NCBI GenBank assembly: GCA_016210395.1
Contig: JACQUI010000105.1
Span: 1-21,331 of the forward strand
Direction of reading: 5' to 3'
DNA length: 21,331 nt
DNA from: Chloroflexota bacterium
GTDB taxonomy: Bacteria > Chloroflexota > Dehalococcoidia > Lucifugimonadales > JACPCL1
Part shown: positions 7,078 through 14,557 of the stretch, in pieces
Layout: each line of letters opens with the position of its first letter
Position numbering within the stretch: position 1 is the stretch's first letter
The notes under the pieces: generated by a model
Database searches by the model: none
Told to the model about the DNA's origin: nothing
What the model saw: the letters and a program-made list of their open reading frames with translations, nothing else
Translations under genes and position numbers: made by a program

Positions 7078-8166
7078 ATGGCCGGCACTGTGAAAGTCCA
7101 AGACGTGAACGTGCAAAGGATAGACCCTCTTCCTTCGCCCAAAGAGTTTCAACAGAGGCTTCCCATCACGCCGGCCATCGCCCAGCGGGTGTCGGGAGGG
7201 CGGGAGGAAATCGCCCGGATACTGCGAGGCGAGGACCAGCGGTTCCTCGTGTTCGCCGGCCCTTGCTCCATCCACGACACCAGGGCAGGCATGGAGTACG
7301 CCCAGCGCATCCATGAGCTTGCGGGGCAGATGAAGGACCGTATGCTCATCGTCATGCGCGTCTACTTTGAGAAGCCGCGCACGACCGTTGGCTGGAAAGG
7401 CCTGGTCTACGACCCGCACCTGAACGGCAGCTTCGATATCCCCACCGGCCTGCACACGGCCCGGGAGTTCCTGCTGCGCCTGGGCAGAATGGGCGTCCTG
7501 GCGGCGACGGAGTTCGTTGACCCCATCACGCCGCAGTACATCGCCGACCTGGTGAGCTGGGGAGCCATCGGCGCGCGCACCTCTGAAAGCCAGACGCACC
7601 GGGAGATGGCCAGCGGGCTGAGCATGCCGGTGGGCTTCAAGAACGGTACGGGCGGCTCCATCCAGCTTGCCGTGGACGGAGTGGTCACGGCCCAGGCAGT
7701 GCATGGTTTTCTGGGAGTTGACCAGGATGGAAGGGCAGCCATCGTGGTAACAAAGGGTAACCCCAACTGCCACATCGTCCTCCGGGGCGGCTCCCCCGGC
7801 CCCAACTACCACGCGACCGCAGTGGCCGACGCCATCAAGCGGCTGAACGCCGCTGGCGTGTCCCCGCAGGTTGTCATTGACTGTTCCCACGCCAACTGCA
7901 ACAGGGACTACAAGCTCCAGGCGGTTGCCTTCCGGGACGTGCTGAAGCAGCGCATCGAAGGCGGCAACAAGAGCATCGTTGGCGCCATGCTGGAGAGCCA
8001 CCTGTTTGCCGGCAAGCAGACGCTGAACGAGAAGGACCCGTCGGCACTAAAGTACGGCGTCTCCATCACCGACCCGTGCATTGACTGGGACGAGACGGTC
8101 AGCCTGCTGTCCGAAGCGTACGCTGCGCTGGGCGTGCCCCAGAGGACGGCAGCGACGGTGAACTGA
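7078..8166 (+). CDS. aroG: 3-deoxy-7-phosphoheptulonate (DAHP) synthase, class I alpha (AroG/F/H type)
   Basis: A 362-aa enzyme condensing phosphoenolpyruvate and erythrose 4-phosphate, the first step of the shikimate pathway. Signatures in order: FAGPCSIHD (C63 equals the metal-ligand Cys of E. coli AroG), FEKPRTTVGWKGL, ATEFVDPITPQY, IGARTSESQTHRE, GFKNGTGG, TKGNPNCHIVLRGG, and VIDCSHANCNRDY with the metal-binding His. The N-terminal extension typical of feedback-regulated enzymes is present; which amino acid inhibits it cannot be read. One substitution is visible, NGTGG where the family usually has NGTDG. The ATG has AGGTGG about 6 nt upstream. It is monocistronic between its own promoter and a hairpin at 8242-8269. 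Confidence 0.95.
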   Translation: MAGTVKVQDVNVQRIDPLPSPKEFQQRLPITPAIAQRVSGGREEIARILRGEDQRFLVFAGPCSIHDTRAGMEYAQRIHELAGQMKDRMLIVMRVYFEKPRTTVGWKGLVYDPHLNGSFDIPTGLHTAREFLLRLGRMGVLAATEFVDPITPQYIADLVSWGAIGARTSESQTHREMASGLSMPVGFKNGTGGSIQLAVDGVVTAQAVHGFLGVDQDGRAAIVVTKGNPNCHIVLRGGSPGPNYHATAVADAIKRLNAAGVSPQVVIDCSHANCNRDYKLQAVAFRDVLKQRIEGGNKSIVGAMLESHLFAGKQTLNEKDPSALKYGVSITDPCIDWDETVSLLSEAYAALGVPQRTAATVN

Positions 8167-8176
8167 GAAGCGGGCT

Positions 8177-8213
8177 TCTATCCCCCACCTCAATCCTCCC
8201 TCGCAAGAGGGAA
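8177..8213. repeat. Short hairpin repeat related to 5106-5170
   Basis: The text ACCTCAATCCTCCC followed by a TCCCTC-GCAA-GAGGGA hairpin matches the first part of the repeat at 5106-5133 (ACCTCAGTCCTCCCCC) but has a GCAA loop instead of TGT. It lies just after the DAHP synthase stop. Confidence 0.5.
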
Positions 8214-8241
8214 GGAAGCCGTTTTGGTGCAATGCGGATTC

Positions 8242-8273
8242 GACAGGGCGGGATACACCCCGCCCTGTCTTGT
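8242..8273 (+). terminator. Perfect 11-bp hairpin, likely terminator after aroG
   Basis: GACAGGGCGGG (8242-8252), loop ATACAC, CCCGCCCTGTC (8259-8269), followed by TTGT. The stem is perfect and GC-rich, but the T-tract is short. It ends immediately before a possible TTG start at 8270, which argues against that start being used. Confidence 0.65.
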
Positions 8274-8308
8274 GGAACGGCAGCGGGCTCCCAACGTACA
8301 CCTTCGTA

Positions 8309-8338
8309 TTGACAACCTTTGCCAGGAGCAGCTACGCT
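8309..8338 (+). promoter_or_regulatory. Possible promoter of the MFS gene
   Basis: A perfect TTGACA (8309-8314) is followed after 18 nt by a weak -10 TACGCT (8333-8338). It lies downstream of the 11-bp hairpin and inside the longest reading of the MFS frame, so if used it requires a start at or after 8348. Confidence 0.35.
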
Positions 8339-8347
8339 CCCTTCACG

Positions 8348-9628
8348 TTGAACACCAGCGCCAGCGAGACCCGTGAAGCACGCCCCCTAGACCACGAACG
8401 ACGCCTGCGCACGGCGCGCCGCACACTGCGGCTGGCCTTCTGGGAAGGCATTCCGGGGACGCTGGCCCTCTCCATCGCCGACAACTTCATTGGCCCGCTG
8501 GCCATTGCCCTTGGCGGCGCGCCTATGCAGATCGGCCTGCTGAACGCGCTGCCCCAGCTTCTGGCGGCCCTCTCCCAGCTCTTCACGTACAAGCTGGTGG
8601 CGTGGACGCACTCCCGAAAGGGCATCCTTTTGTTTGCTGCCGGCGCAGGCGTACTGCCCTGGCTGCCGATGGCCCTCATCCCACACCTCTCCCTGGCGGA
8701 CCCCGTCCTGTGGCTTGTGCCTCTGGCCATCCTGGTCGTGGCGCTGTACCAGTTCCCAGCGCCTGCGTGGGGAAGCTGGGTCTCAGACCTGCTGCCGCTG
8801 CACCGCCGCGGGGCGTACCTGGGGTTGAGAGCGTCGGTGGGCAGCCTGGCCGGCACGTTGCTGGTGCTGGGGATGGGGGTCTTTCTTGACCGGATGGGAG
8901 ACGGCGTGCTGTGGGGTTTCTCTCTCATTTTTCTGGCGGCTGCTGCCATGCGGCTTTCTTCTCTCGCCCTGTTCTGGGGCATGCACGAGCCGCCAATGCG
9001 CCCCACAAGCACAGTGATGAGCCTGTGGGCATTCCTGAGGACAGCCCAGAGCACCAACCTCGGACGGATCGTGCTGTACACCGCTGCGCTCTACTTCGGC
9101 GTTTTCCTGGCAGGACCCTACTTCTCCATCTTCATGCTGCGCGACCTCCACTTCAGCTACACCACATTCATCTTCCTGCAGACCGTGCACGTGGTGGCGA
9201 CGATCATCGGCAGCAGGTTGTGGGGCCTTTACGCCGATAAACACGGCAACGTGAATGTCATACGCATCACGGGGCTGGGCGTTTCGCTTCTGCCCCTCTT
9301 CTGGCTGGTGTCCCACGAGGCGCCGTTCCTCATGATGATCAACACCCTGGGCGGCTTGTGCTGGAGCGGGTTCGCTCTGTGCTCGCTGAACTACATCTAC
9401 GAGGCGACGCCTCCTGGGGAGCGGTCGAGGGTGGTGGGCTACCTGGCGGCGTTCGGCGGCGTGGGCCTGTTCCTCGGCGCGGTAACGGGCGGCCTGCTGG
9501 CAGGACGCCTGCCGGTATTCTTCGCCTACCCTATCATGACGCTGTTCCTGGTCTCTGGAGTTGGGCGGCTGCTGGCGTGCGCGGCGTTCCTGCCCTTCAT
9601 GCGGGAGAGCAGGAGGAAGAAGGCATAG
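8348..9628 (+). CDS. Major facilitator superfamily permease
   Basis: About 426 aa with roughly 11-12 hydrophobic segments. The first starts in FWEGIPGTLALSIADNFIG, and a cytoplasmic loop HEPPMRPTSTV falls near the middle as in MFS halves. SDLLPLHRRGAYLGLRASVG resembles the motif-A-like loop between helices of a DUF/MFS subgroup that often has no assigned substrate. The frame is open from TTG 8270, but that codon abuts a terminator-like hairpin and the first ~27 residues do not look like permease. TTG 8348 is preferred, without a recognisable ribosome binding site, so the start is uncertain. Substrate is unknown. Confidence 0.8.
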   Translation: MNTSASETREARPLDHERRLRTARRTLRLAFWEGIPGTLALSIADNFIGPLAIALGGAPMQIGLLNALPQLLAALSQLFTYKLVAWTHSRKGILLFAAGAGVLPWLPMALIPHLSLADPVLWLVPLAILVVALYQFPAPAWGSWVSDLLPLHRRGAYLGLRASVGSLAGTLLVLGMGVFLDRMGDGVLWGFSLIFLAAAAMRLSSLALFWGMHEPPMRPTSTVMSLWAFLRTAQSTNLGRIVLYTAALYFGVFLAGPYFSIFMLRDLHFSYTTFIFLQTVHVVATIIGSRLWGLYADKHGNVNVIRITGLGVSLLPLFWLVSHEAPFLMMINTLGGLCWSGFALCSLNYIYEATPPGERSRVVGYLAAFGGVGLFLGAVTGGLLAGRLPVFFAYPIMTLFLVSGVGRLLACAAFLPFMRESRRKKA

Positions 9629-9639
9629 ATGCAACGCCG

Positions 9640-9665
9640 TAGGGGCACGATATATCGTGCCCCTA
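9640..9665. terminator. 26-bp perfect palindrome between convergent genes
   Basis: TAGGGGCACGATA and its exact complement TATCGTGCCCCTA meet without a spacer, giving a 26-bp perfect palindrome 11 nt after the MFS stop and 30 nt from the stop of the convergent CocE gene. It is suited to terminate both transcripts. The outer arm TAGGGGC/GCCCCTA recurs at 11699-11727, so it belongs to a repeat family. Confidence 0.6.
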
Positions 9666-9695
9666 TGTTCATGGGGGAACCAATGCCGGCACACC

Positions 9696-11534
9696 CTACT
9701 TCGCGGGCACGATGGGCAGCACCACGTGCGAGGCGTGCCGCGGGCTGTGGTGCACCGAGTTCTCCGCGACGATGCGGCGGCGCTCCTGGCCCAGGGGGTC
9801 ACCCGTGTTAGGGTTGACATCGAAGCGCGGGAAGTTGGAGCTGGAGATGTCCAGCCGGATACGGTGGCCCTTCTTGAAGAGGTTGCCCGTGGGATACAGT
9901 GGGAAGCTGATGCGATAGACCTGCCCTGGCTTCATCAGCTCCGGCTTCTCCCAGGAATCGCGGTATCGCACACGCATGATGCTGTCCGTCAGGTTCATGT
10001 GGAAGCCTTCGGGATAGTCCGGATTGGGTGGGCACACGTCAATGAGCTTGGCAGTGAAGTCGGTGTCCAGGGCGGACGAGGATATCCAGAGGTTGACGGT
10101 GACGGGGCCAGTGACCTCCACGTCCTGCTCCAGGACAGGCGTCTGGAAGACGCACACGTCCGGGCGCGACTCCAGCGGCAGGTACGGCGCCTTGCACCCG
10201 TAGATGTCGGGCCGCTCCTTCTGGTGGAAGGACCCGGCAGGGGTGATGAGGCCGCCTGAGATTGCGCCGCCAAGTGTGGGCACAGGGTTATTGGGATCGA
10301 AGTGGTAGGTGGTCATGGCGTTGCCGCCGGACGGCTGCTCAGGACTTAGCGTTCCATCGCCATGCAGGTAGTAGGGCGTGAAGCGCGTGCGGGCCAGGGG
10401 CCACTCGTTTTCGTGGCGCCAGTAGCCGCCGTGGCTCATGCGGCCCTTGGCGTTCCTGCGGCCGTCGCCGCCGCCCATGATGAACAGCAGGATCTGGGGC
10501 TGCGTCTGAACGCCTGTCTCAAGGCCCTTCAACCAGGTATCGAACCACATGGTGCGGAAGTCGTTCCAGTCCTCCGCCAGGTTGCCGTCCAGCGCCGCCG
10601 TCGAGCCGAAGTCAACGTCCCCCGCGAAGCTGACGGAGCGCTGCCCGTGGGTCCACGGGCCCATCAGGAGCCGCACGGGGCCCTTCTTGATCTTGGAGAG
10701 GCCAACGTAGTTCTCGAAGGTTGTGCGGGTGTAGGAGTCGAACCAGCCGCCCGAGTGAAGCTGCGGGACGTCCGACCACTGCTGGTAGAAGAGCTCGCCC
10801 GCGAGGCCGGGCTTCTTCCAGTAGTCGTCGTACTCGCCCCTGTTCCACTGCTCCAGGATGTACTCCTCATAGTCCGGCGTCCACTTCAGGGGCGAGTGGC
10901 CTTTGCGCCAGGGCAGCCGCTGCAGCCATTCCTCTTGCGTTACGCCCTCCAGGTACTTGGCGACCACTGCGCTCTCCTGGGCCTCCTTGCTGACCTTGGC
11001 CTGGCTGATGGCCCACCCGAGCTGGCGCAACTCGTACGCGCCGTTGTGCCTGGTAGAGCTGTGGTAGGCGTTGGAGAAAGCGCCGCAGTCCACAACCATC
11101 GTGGACAGGTTCGGCGGATTCATGGCGGCCATGGCCCCCTGGGTGTGCGCGCCGTAGGACGTGCCATACGTGCCCGTTGTGCCGTTGGACCAGGACTGCG
11201 CGGCGATCCACTGCACGCAATCATAGCCGTCGTTGGCGTCGGAGACGTACTTGTGGAAGTAGCCTTCCGACTTGTACCGCCCGCGGTTGTCCTGCAGCAC
11301 CACCACATAGCCGCGCTCGCAGAAGTAGTGGGCCTCCTCCGCCATCCTGTCCGCCCCCTTGTTGTAGGGCGTGCGCTGCAGCAAGACAGGGAAAGGGCGG
11401 TTCACCGGCCTGCCGTTGATCATGGGGCGGTAGACGTCGGTAGCTAGTCGCACCCCATCCCGCATGACGACCATGATGTCTTTTTCGACCGAAACCTCGT
11501 ATGACGGCTCAGACCTGACTTTGGAGTACTCCAT
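9696..11534 (-). CDS. CocE/NonD-family serine hydrolase
   Basis: A 612-aa alpha/beta hydrolase of the X-Pro dipeptidyl-peptidase S15/cocaine esterase family. The core opens with VMRDGVRLATDVYRP (24-37) and has YVVVLQDNRGRYKSEG (76-91, oxyanion side). The nucleophile is S126 in GTYGTSYGAH. The Asp lies in GGWFDSY and the His in MGPWTHGQ, matching the cocaine esterase triad order. The C-terminal third (ending FPRFDVNPNTGDP and SHVVLPIVP) is the jelly-roll domain. No signal peptide is seen. The ATG at 11534 has a perfect AAAGGAGG 11 nt upstream; the open frame extends further but through repeat sequence. Substrate is an ester or amide, not identifiable. Confidence 0.9.
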   Translation of the reverse strand: MEYSKVRSEPSYEVSVEKDIMVVMRDGVRLATDVYRPMINGRPVNRPFPVLLQRTPYNKGADRMAEEAHYFCERGYVVVLQDNRGRYKSEGYFHKYVSDANDGYDCVQWIAAQSWSNGTTGTYGTSYGAHTQGAMAAMNPPNLSTMVVDCGAFSNAYHSSTRHNGAYELRQLGWAISQAKVSKEAQESAVVAKYLEGVTQEEWLQRLPWRKGHSPLKWTPDYEEYILEQWNRGEYDDYWKKPGLAGELFYQQWSDVPQLHSGGWFDSYTRTTFENYVGLSKIKKGPVRLLMGPWTHGQRSVSFAGDVDFGSTAALDGNLAEDWNDFRTMWFDTWLKGLETGVQTQPQILLFIMGGGDGRRNAKGRMSHGGYWRHENEWPLARTRFTPYYLHGDGTLSPEQPSGGNAMTTYHFDPNNPVPTLGGAISGGLITPAGSFHQKERPDIYGCKAPYLPLESRPDVCVFQTPVLEQDVEVTGPVTVNLWISSSALDTDFTAKLIDVCPPNPDYPEGFHMNLTDSIMRVRYRDSWEKPELMKPGQVYRISFPLYPTGNLFKKGHRIRLDISSSNFPRFDVNPNTGDPLGQERRRIVAENSVHHSPRHASHVVLPIVPAK

Positions 11535-11698
11535 GGGTGGGTGGTCCTCCTTTGTTCTGTAGAGGGCGCAGCATGGCGCGCCTACGGTGTTTGCGCGGCC
11601 CGTAGGGGTCAGGGTCTCCCTGCCCGCGTCCCTTGGCCGGCACGCCAACCGCCTGCACATGGGAAACGGGCGCGAAGACCACGCCCCAACATACTTCC

Positions 11699-11727
11699 GT
11701 AGGGGCGACCCGACGGGTCGCCCCTAC
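11699..11727. repeat. 29-bp GTAGGGGC palindrome
   Basis: GTAGGGGCGACCCG (11699-11712), a single central A, and the exact complement CGGGTCGCCCCTAC (11714-11727). It shares its outer arms with the palindrome at 9640-9665. It lies between two minus-strand hydrolase genes, where it may terminate the upstream one. A degenerate relative, GTAGGGGTCAGGG followed by TCTCCCTG, is seen at about 11602-11622. Confidence 0.7.
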
Positions 11728-11743
11728 ACAGGAATGGCTGGGA

Positions 11744-12646
11744 CTACCGCCTGGCAGCGGCCACAGGGACCTTCGCCGTTGGCTTCTTCGCTTCGGCGGC
11801 AGGCTTCAGGCCGGCCAGGAAGTCCAGGACGTAGTTGGCCTGTGCGTCCCGCATGTTGGACCACCCGTGGTCAGCGCCCGTGTGGATGACCAGTTTGGCG
11901 TCCGGCTTGAGCTTGATGGTCTCGAAGGCGTCCTTGGCAGCATCGCGCAGGCGAGGGTGCGTCTCCAGCGTGCCGGCCATGAGGAAGATGGGCTGGCGGA
12001 TATTCACGACGTAGCGAACCAGGTTGTAGCGCTCGCTGGGGCCTTGCTTGTCCACGTAGCTGCGGGCGCTGTAGAAGGCGGGGTTGGGGAAGGTGGCGGA
12101 GATGAGCGCGTCCGGCTGGCCCGCCTCGATGAGTGCATTGGCCTGTTCGAGAAATCCTCTGTACTCATCGCCAGACTCGCACGCCGAGAAATAGGAGTAG
12201 GACAAGCGCACGGGGGACGAAGGAATAACCGCAGCGACACGGGGGTCGGGGACGAAGGCGGCGTAGTAGGCGACCTTCACCGCGCCCATGCTGTGCCCAA
12301 AGATGGCGATGCGCTTGTAGCCCTTCCGGGCCAGCCAGGTGATGCCTGCATCCAGGTCCAGGCGGCACTTGTCCAGGATTTCGTGGGCGTTGCCCAGGGG
12401 CCGGTCGGGGTTGCCGTGGACAACGTCGTGGCTGCGGCAGTTGAAGGAGGCGCATGGGTAGCCCGCTTTGCAGAAGCGGTCGGCCAGGTCCAGGAGGTTC
12501 GCGCTGTAGAAGTTGCCGCCGGTCCCGTGGACGAGGAGAATGGCGTCTACGGCCCGGCCGGCGACGCCTCCCTCCCGTGGGGCGAAGAAGATCCCGTCCA
12601 GGGTCATGTCGTCTGTGGTAGTGGTCTTGACCAGGTCTACGATCAC
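11744..12646 (-). CDS. Alpha/beta hydrolase (S33-like)
   Basis: A 300-aa alpha/beta hydrolase. The oxyanion loop is LLVHGTGG (37-44), the nucleophile elbow IFGHSMGAVK with S119, and the general-base His lies in IHTGADHGWS near the C-terminus. A candidate acid lies in the strand-7 region around LMAGTLETHPRL. The last ~18 residues are Ala/Lys/Pro-rich and probably disordered. The start is GTG at 12646: AAGGAGG lies 5 nt upstream, and the open frame beyond it runs into the 8-bp satellite. It is divergent from the crotonase gene. Substrate is unknown. Confidence 0.85.
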   Translation of the reverse strand: MIVDLVKTTTTDDMTLDGIFFAPREGGVAGRAVDAILLVHGTGGNFYSANLLDLADRFCKAGYPCASFNCRSHDVVHGNPDRPLGNAHEILDKCRLDLDAGITWLARKGYKRIAIFGHSMGAVKVAYYAAFVPDPRVAAVIPSSPVRLSYSYFSACESGDEYRGFLEQANALIEAGQPDALISATFPNPAFYSARSYVDKQGPSERYNLVRYVVNIRQPIFLMAGTLETHPRLRDAAKDAFETIKLKPDAKLVIHTGADHGWSNMRDAQANYVLDFLAGLKPAAEAKKPTAKVPVAAARR

Positions 12647-12688
12647 GGCAGCCTCCTTGCAAGGTGTAGGAAAACGCCGCCATTGTAC

Positions 12689-12773
12689 GGGCAAGCGGGC
12701 AAAGGGGCAAGCGGGCGGGAGAGGGACGGACATGCCGGCATACGGACATACGGGCACACCGGCAGGCGGGCAA
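12689..12773. repeat. Degenerate tandem repeat with 8-bp period
   Basis: Units read gggcaagc, gggcaaag, gggcaagc, gggcggga (12689-12720), then after a 5-nt phase shift acggacat, gccggcat, acggacat, acgggcac, accggcag, gcgggcaa (12726-12773). It occupies most of the gap between two divergent start codons, where both promoters would have to lie. Confidence 0.75.
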
Positions 12774-12845
12774 AAGGCGCGGCTATTGTCTATGAGGGCG
12801 GGGCATGGCACACTGGGCGGACTCAGAAGTGCAAAGGAGGCCGCT

Positions 12846-13664
12846 ATGCCTCGCAAATTCGCAGGACTTGTCCCCTATCAGGGCTATGAGGACATGCTTG
12901 TGGAGAAGAAGGACGGCGTTGTTGTAGCCACGCTGAACATGCCGGAGAAGCTGAACGCGCTGACGCCGGGCATACGCATTGGCCTCAAGCGCATCCTGGA
13001 AGAAGTCAACGACGACGATGACGCCAGGGTGCTGGTGATCACAGGGGCCGGGCGGGGGTTCAGCTCGGGCGCGGACATGGGCGGGGGTGAGGCCGCCCAG
13101 GCACAGGAACGCAGCCGCCAGGAACTCATGGAGTCTCGCTTCGGGTGGATCGGCAGGTTCCGGACGGTGCGCAAGCCCATCATCGCGGCGGTCAACGGCG
13201 TCGTGGCGGGCGGCGGCCTGTCCCTGGCGCTGGCGTGCGACGTGCGGGTGGCCTCGGACCAGGCCCGCTTCGTCACGGCGTTCCTGCGGCGGGCCATCCT
13301 GCCGGACCAGTGCGCCACCTGGTTCCTGCCCAGGGTCGTCGGCCCCTCACGGGCGCTGCTCATGTTCTGGCTGAGCGACGACGTGCAGGCGGAGGAGGCG
13401 CTGCGCACGGGCCTGGTGGACATGGTGGTCCCCCACGACCAGCTCATGGAGAAGACGCTGGAGCTGGCGAAGCGGCTTGCCGCTGGGCCGGCGGTGACCA
13501 TCGAGCTGACCAAGCAGGCCGTCTACCACGGGCTAACCGCGACGCTCGAGACGCAAGCGGAGTACGAGGTGGGCCTGCTGGGCATGATCGACAAGACAGA
13601 GGATGTACGGGAAGGGCGCGCCGCCTTCCGGGAGCGGCGGCAGCCGAACTTCAAGGGGAGGTAA
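12846..13664 (+). CDS. Crotonase-fold (enoyl-CoA hydratase/isomerase family) protein
   Basis: A 272-aa crotonase. CoA and oxyanion loops are FSSGADM (72-78) and NGVVAGGGLSLALACDV (117-133). The two glutamates of classical enoyl-CoA hydratase (rat E144 and E164) fall by hand alignment on S126 and F146, so simple hydration is doubtful. ILPDQCATWFLPRVVG (151-166) with D154 is the pattern of isomerase/PaaG-like crotonases. The ATG has AAAGGAGG about 6 nt upstream. It stands alone on the plus strand, divergent from the alpha/beta hydrolase. It is probably an acyl-CoA isomerase or related enzyme in degradation of the acids activated by the nearby CoA-transferases; that link is inference. Confidence 0.85.
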   Translation: MPRKFAGLVPYQGYEDMLVEKKDGVVVATLNMPEKLNALTPGIRIGLKRILEEVNDDDDARVLVITGAGRGFSSGADMGGGEAAQAQERSRQELMESRFGWIGRFRTVRKPIIAAVNGVVAGGGLSLALACDVRVASDQARFVTAFLRRAILPDQCATWFLPRVVGPSRALLMFWLSDDVQAEEALRTGLVDMVVPHDQLMEKTLELAKRLAAGPAVTIELTKQAVYHGLTATLETQAEYEVGLLGMIDKTEDVREGRAAFRERRQPNFKGR

Positions 13665-13681
13665 GGGCAAATCATTCATGC

Positions 13682-13744
13682 GCATAACATATACTTATGA
13701 TATGCTAGACGCTATTGACACTTCAAGTGCGTATATACTATACT
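13682..13744 (+). promoter_or_regulatory. Promoter and palindromic operators of the MazEF-type module
   Basis: -35 TTGACA (13715-13720), 18-nt spacer and -10 TATACT (13739-13744, 5/6). An imperfect 24-bp palindrome, GCATAaCATA...TATGaTATGC, occupies 13682-13705 just upstream of the -35. A second, GTATA-TAC-TATAC, spans 13731-13743 over the -10. Toxin-antitoxin operons are usually repressed by their own antitoxin at such sites, so both are candidate operators. Confidence 0.6.
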
Positions 13745-13764
13745 GCGTTGTACATCGGCACTCG

Positions 13765-13783
13765 AAGGAGGAGACCTATGTGA
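13765..13783 (+). other. Shine-Dalgarno followed by a start-stop (ATG-TGA) element
   Basis: A near-perfect AAGGAGG (13765-13771) is followed 6 nt later by ATG (13778-13780) and immediately by TGA. The overlapping GTG (13780) also ends after two further codons at TGA 13789-13791. The antitoxin GTG is 69 nt downstream with a much poorer ribosome binding site. This is either a minimal regulatory ORF or the remnant of a lost reading frame. Confidence 0.4.
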
Positions 13784-13851
13784 GCCAGTGAATCCAACTT
13801 ATCCGTACCTCATGACTGATCAAATGACTAACTGATGGCGGTGGTGTAGAC

Positions 13852-14115
13852 GTGAGTACCATTCGTGTTAACTTCACCATACCTGAGGAGGTCGCCGAGC
13901 GACTTCGGAACAGCGTAAATGAGCGAAAGCGCAGTGCTTTTGTAGCTGAGGCCATTGCTGCAAGGCTCAACGAACTCGAGCGTGAGCGGTTCAGGCTGCT
14001 TCTTGCCGAGGGATATCAAGCGAGGCGAGAAGAGGACCGGCAGACGAACAAGGAATGGGAAGCTGCCACTCTTGAAAACTGGGCGTGGAATGTAGAAGCA
14101 GGAGAAGAACTATGA
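13852..14115 (+). CDS. Ribbon-helix-helix-like antitoxin of a MazEF-type pair
   Basis: An 87-aa protein. The first ~45 residues have RHH character: a short strand IRVNFTIPEE, then helix EVAERLRNSVNERKRS and helix AFVAEAIAARLNELE. The C-terminal half is charged and ends in the Trp-containing tail EWEAATLENWAWNVEAG, a plausible toxin-binding segment. The GTG start has only a weak GGTGG-like site. It overlaps nothing and is followed after 19 nt by the MazF-like gene. Role: neutralises the toxin and represses the promoter (family knowledge). It is AT-richer than the flanking genes. Confidence 0.8.
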   Translation: MSTIRVNFTIPEEVAERLRNSVNERKRSAFVAEAIAARLNELERERFRLLLAEGYQARREEDRQTNKEWEAATLENWAWNVEAGEEL

Positions 14116-14134
14116 ACTATGAAAGGAGTGAGAC

Positions 14135-14503
14135 TTGAACAGAGGTTTTCCCCACTATGGGGATATCTACGATGTAGACCTTGAACCGGTGGTTGGATCT
14201 GAGACGGGCAATTCTGTGACGGGGAGACCAAGGCCAGTTCTCGTGGTATCGAACGACACGAGCAATGAGTTCTCTGACACGGTGACAGTGATTCCTCTCA
14301 CTGGCGAGCCTGCCAGAAGGGTATATCCTTTTGAGGTTGTCATACCAAGAGGTGTGGACGGATTGACACTCGATTCACGGGCAAAAGCCAATCAGATAAG
14401 GACCGTGGACAAGAGAAGGCTCGTGCGGTTCAGGGGCGCCTTGCCTAGAACCTTCTACCCGCAGGTAAAGCAAGCGATCAAGCATCATTTGGACATTACT
14501 TAG
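14135..14503 (+). CDS. mazF: MazF/PemK-family endoribonuclease toxin
   Basis: A 122-aa protein with the CcdB/PemK beta-barrel signatures in order: YGDIYDVDLEPVVGSE near the N-terminus, GRPRPVLVVSND, VTVIPLTGEP, and LTLDSRAKANQIRTVDKRRL. MazF toxins are sequence-specific mRNA endonucleases acting in the cytoplasm. It starts at TTG with GAAAGGAG 6-8 nt upstream, and no ATG fits the frame. It is directly downstream of the RHH-like antitoxin gene and followed by 54 nt before the convergent MFS gene. Length is normal for the family and the frame is intact, so it is probably functional. Confidence 0.9.
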   Translation: MNRGFPHYGDIYDVDLEPVVGSETGNSVTGRPRPVLVVSNDTSNEFSDTVTVIPLTGEPARRVYPFEVVIPRGVDGLTLDSRAKANQIRTVDKRRLVRFRGALPRTFYPQVKQAIKHHLDIT

Positions 14504-14557
14504 AGTCACTATGCGGCAGATTTCAGGGACTTGTAGGCCAACACCCATACCTCTTCC

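Noticed and set aside
8783..9820. 345-aa minus-strand frame antisense to the MFS gene
   Set aside because: The composition (H, Q, R and A-rich) is typical of a shadow frame, and the plus strand encodes clear transmembrane segments.
12689..12773. CRISPR array
   Set aside because: The units are 8 bp, adjacent and degenerate, with no unique spacers and no cas genes in the window.
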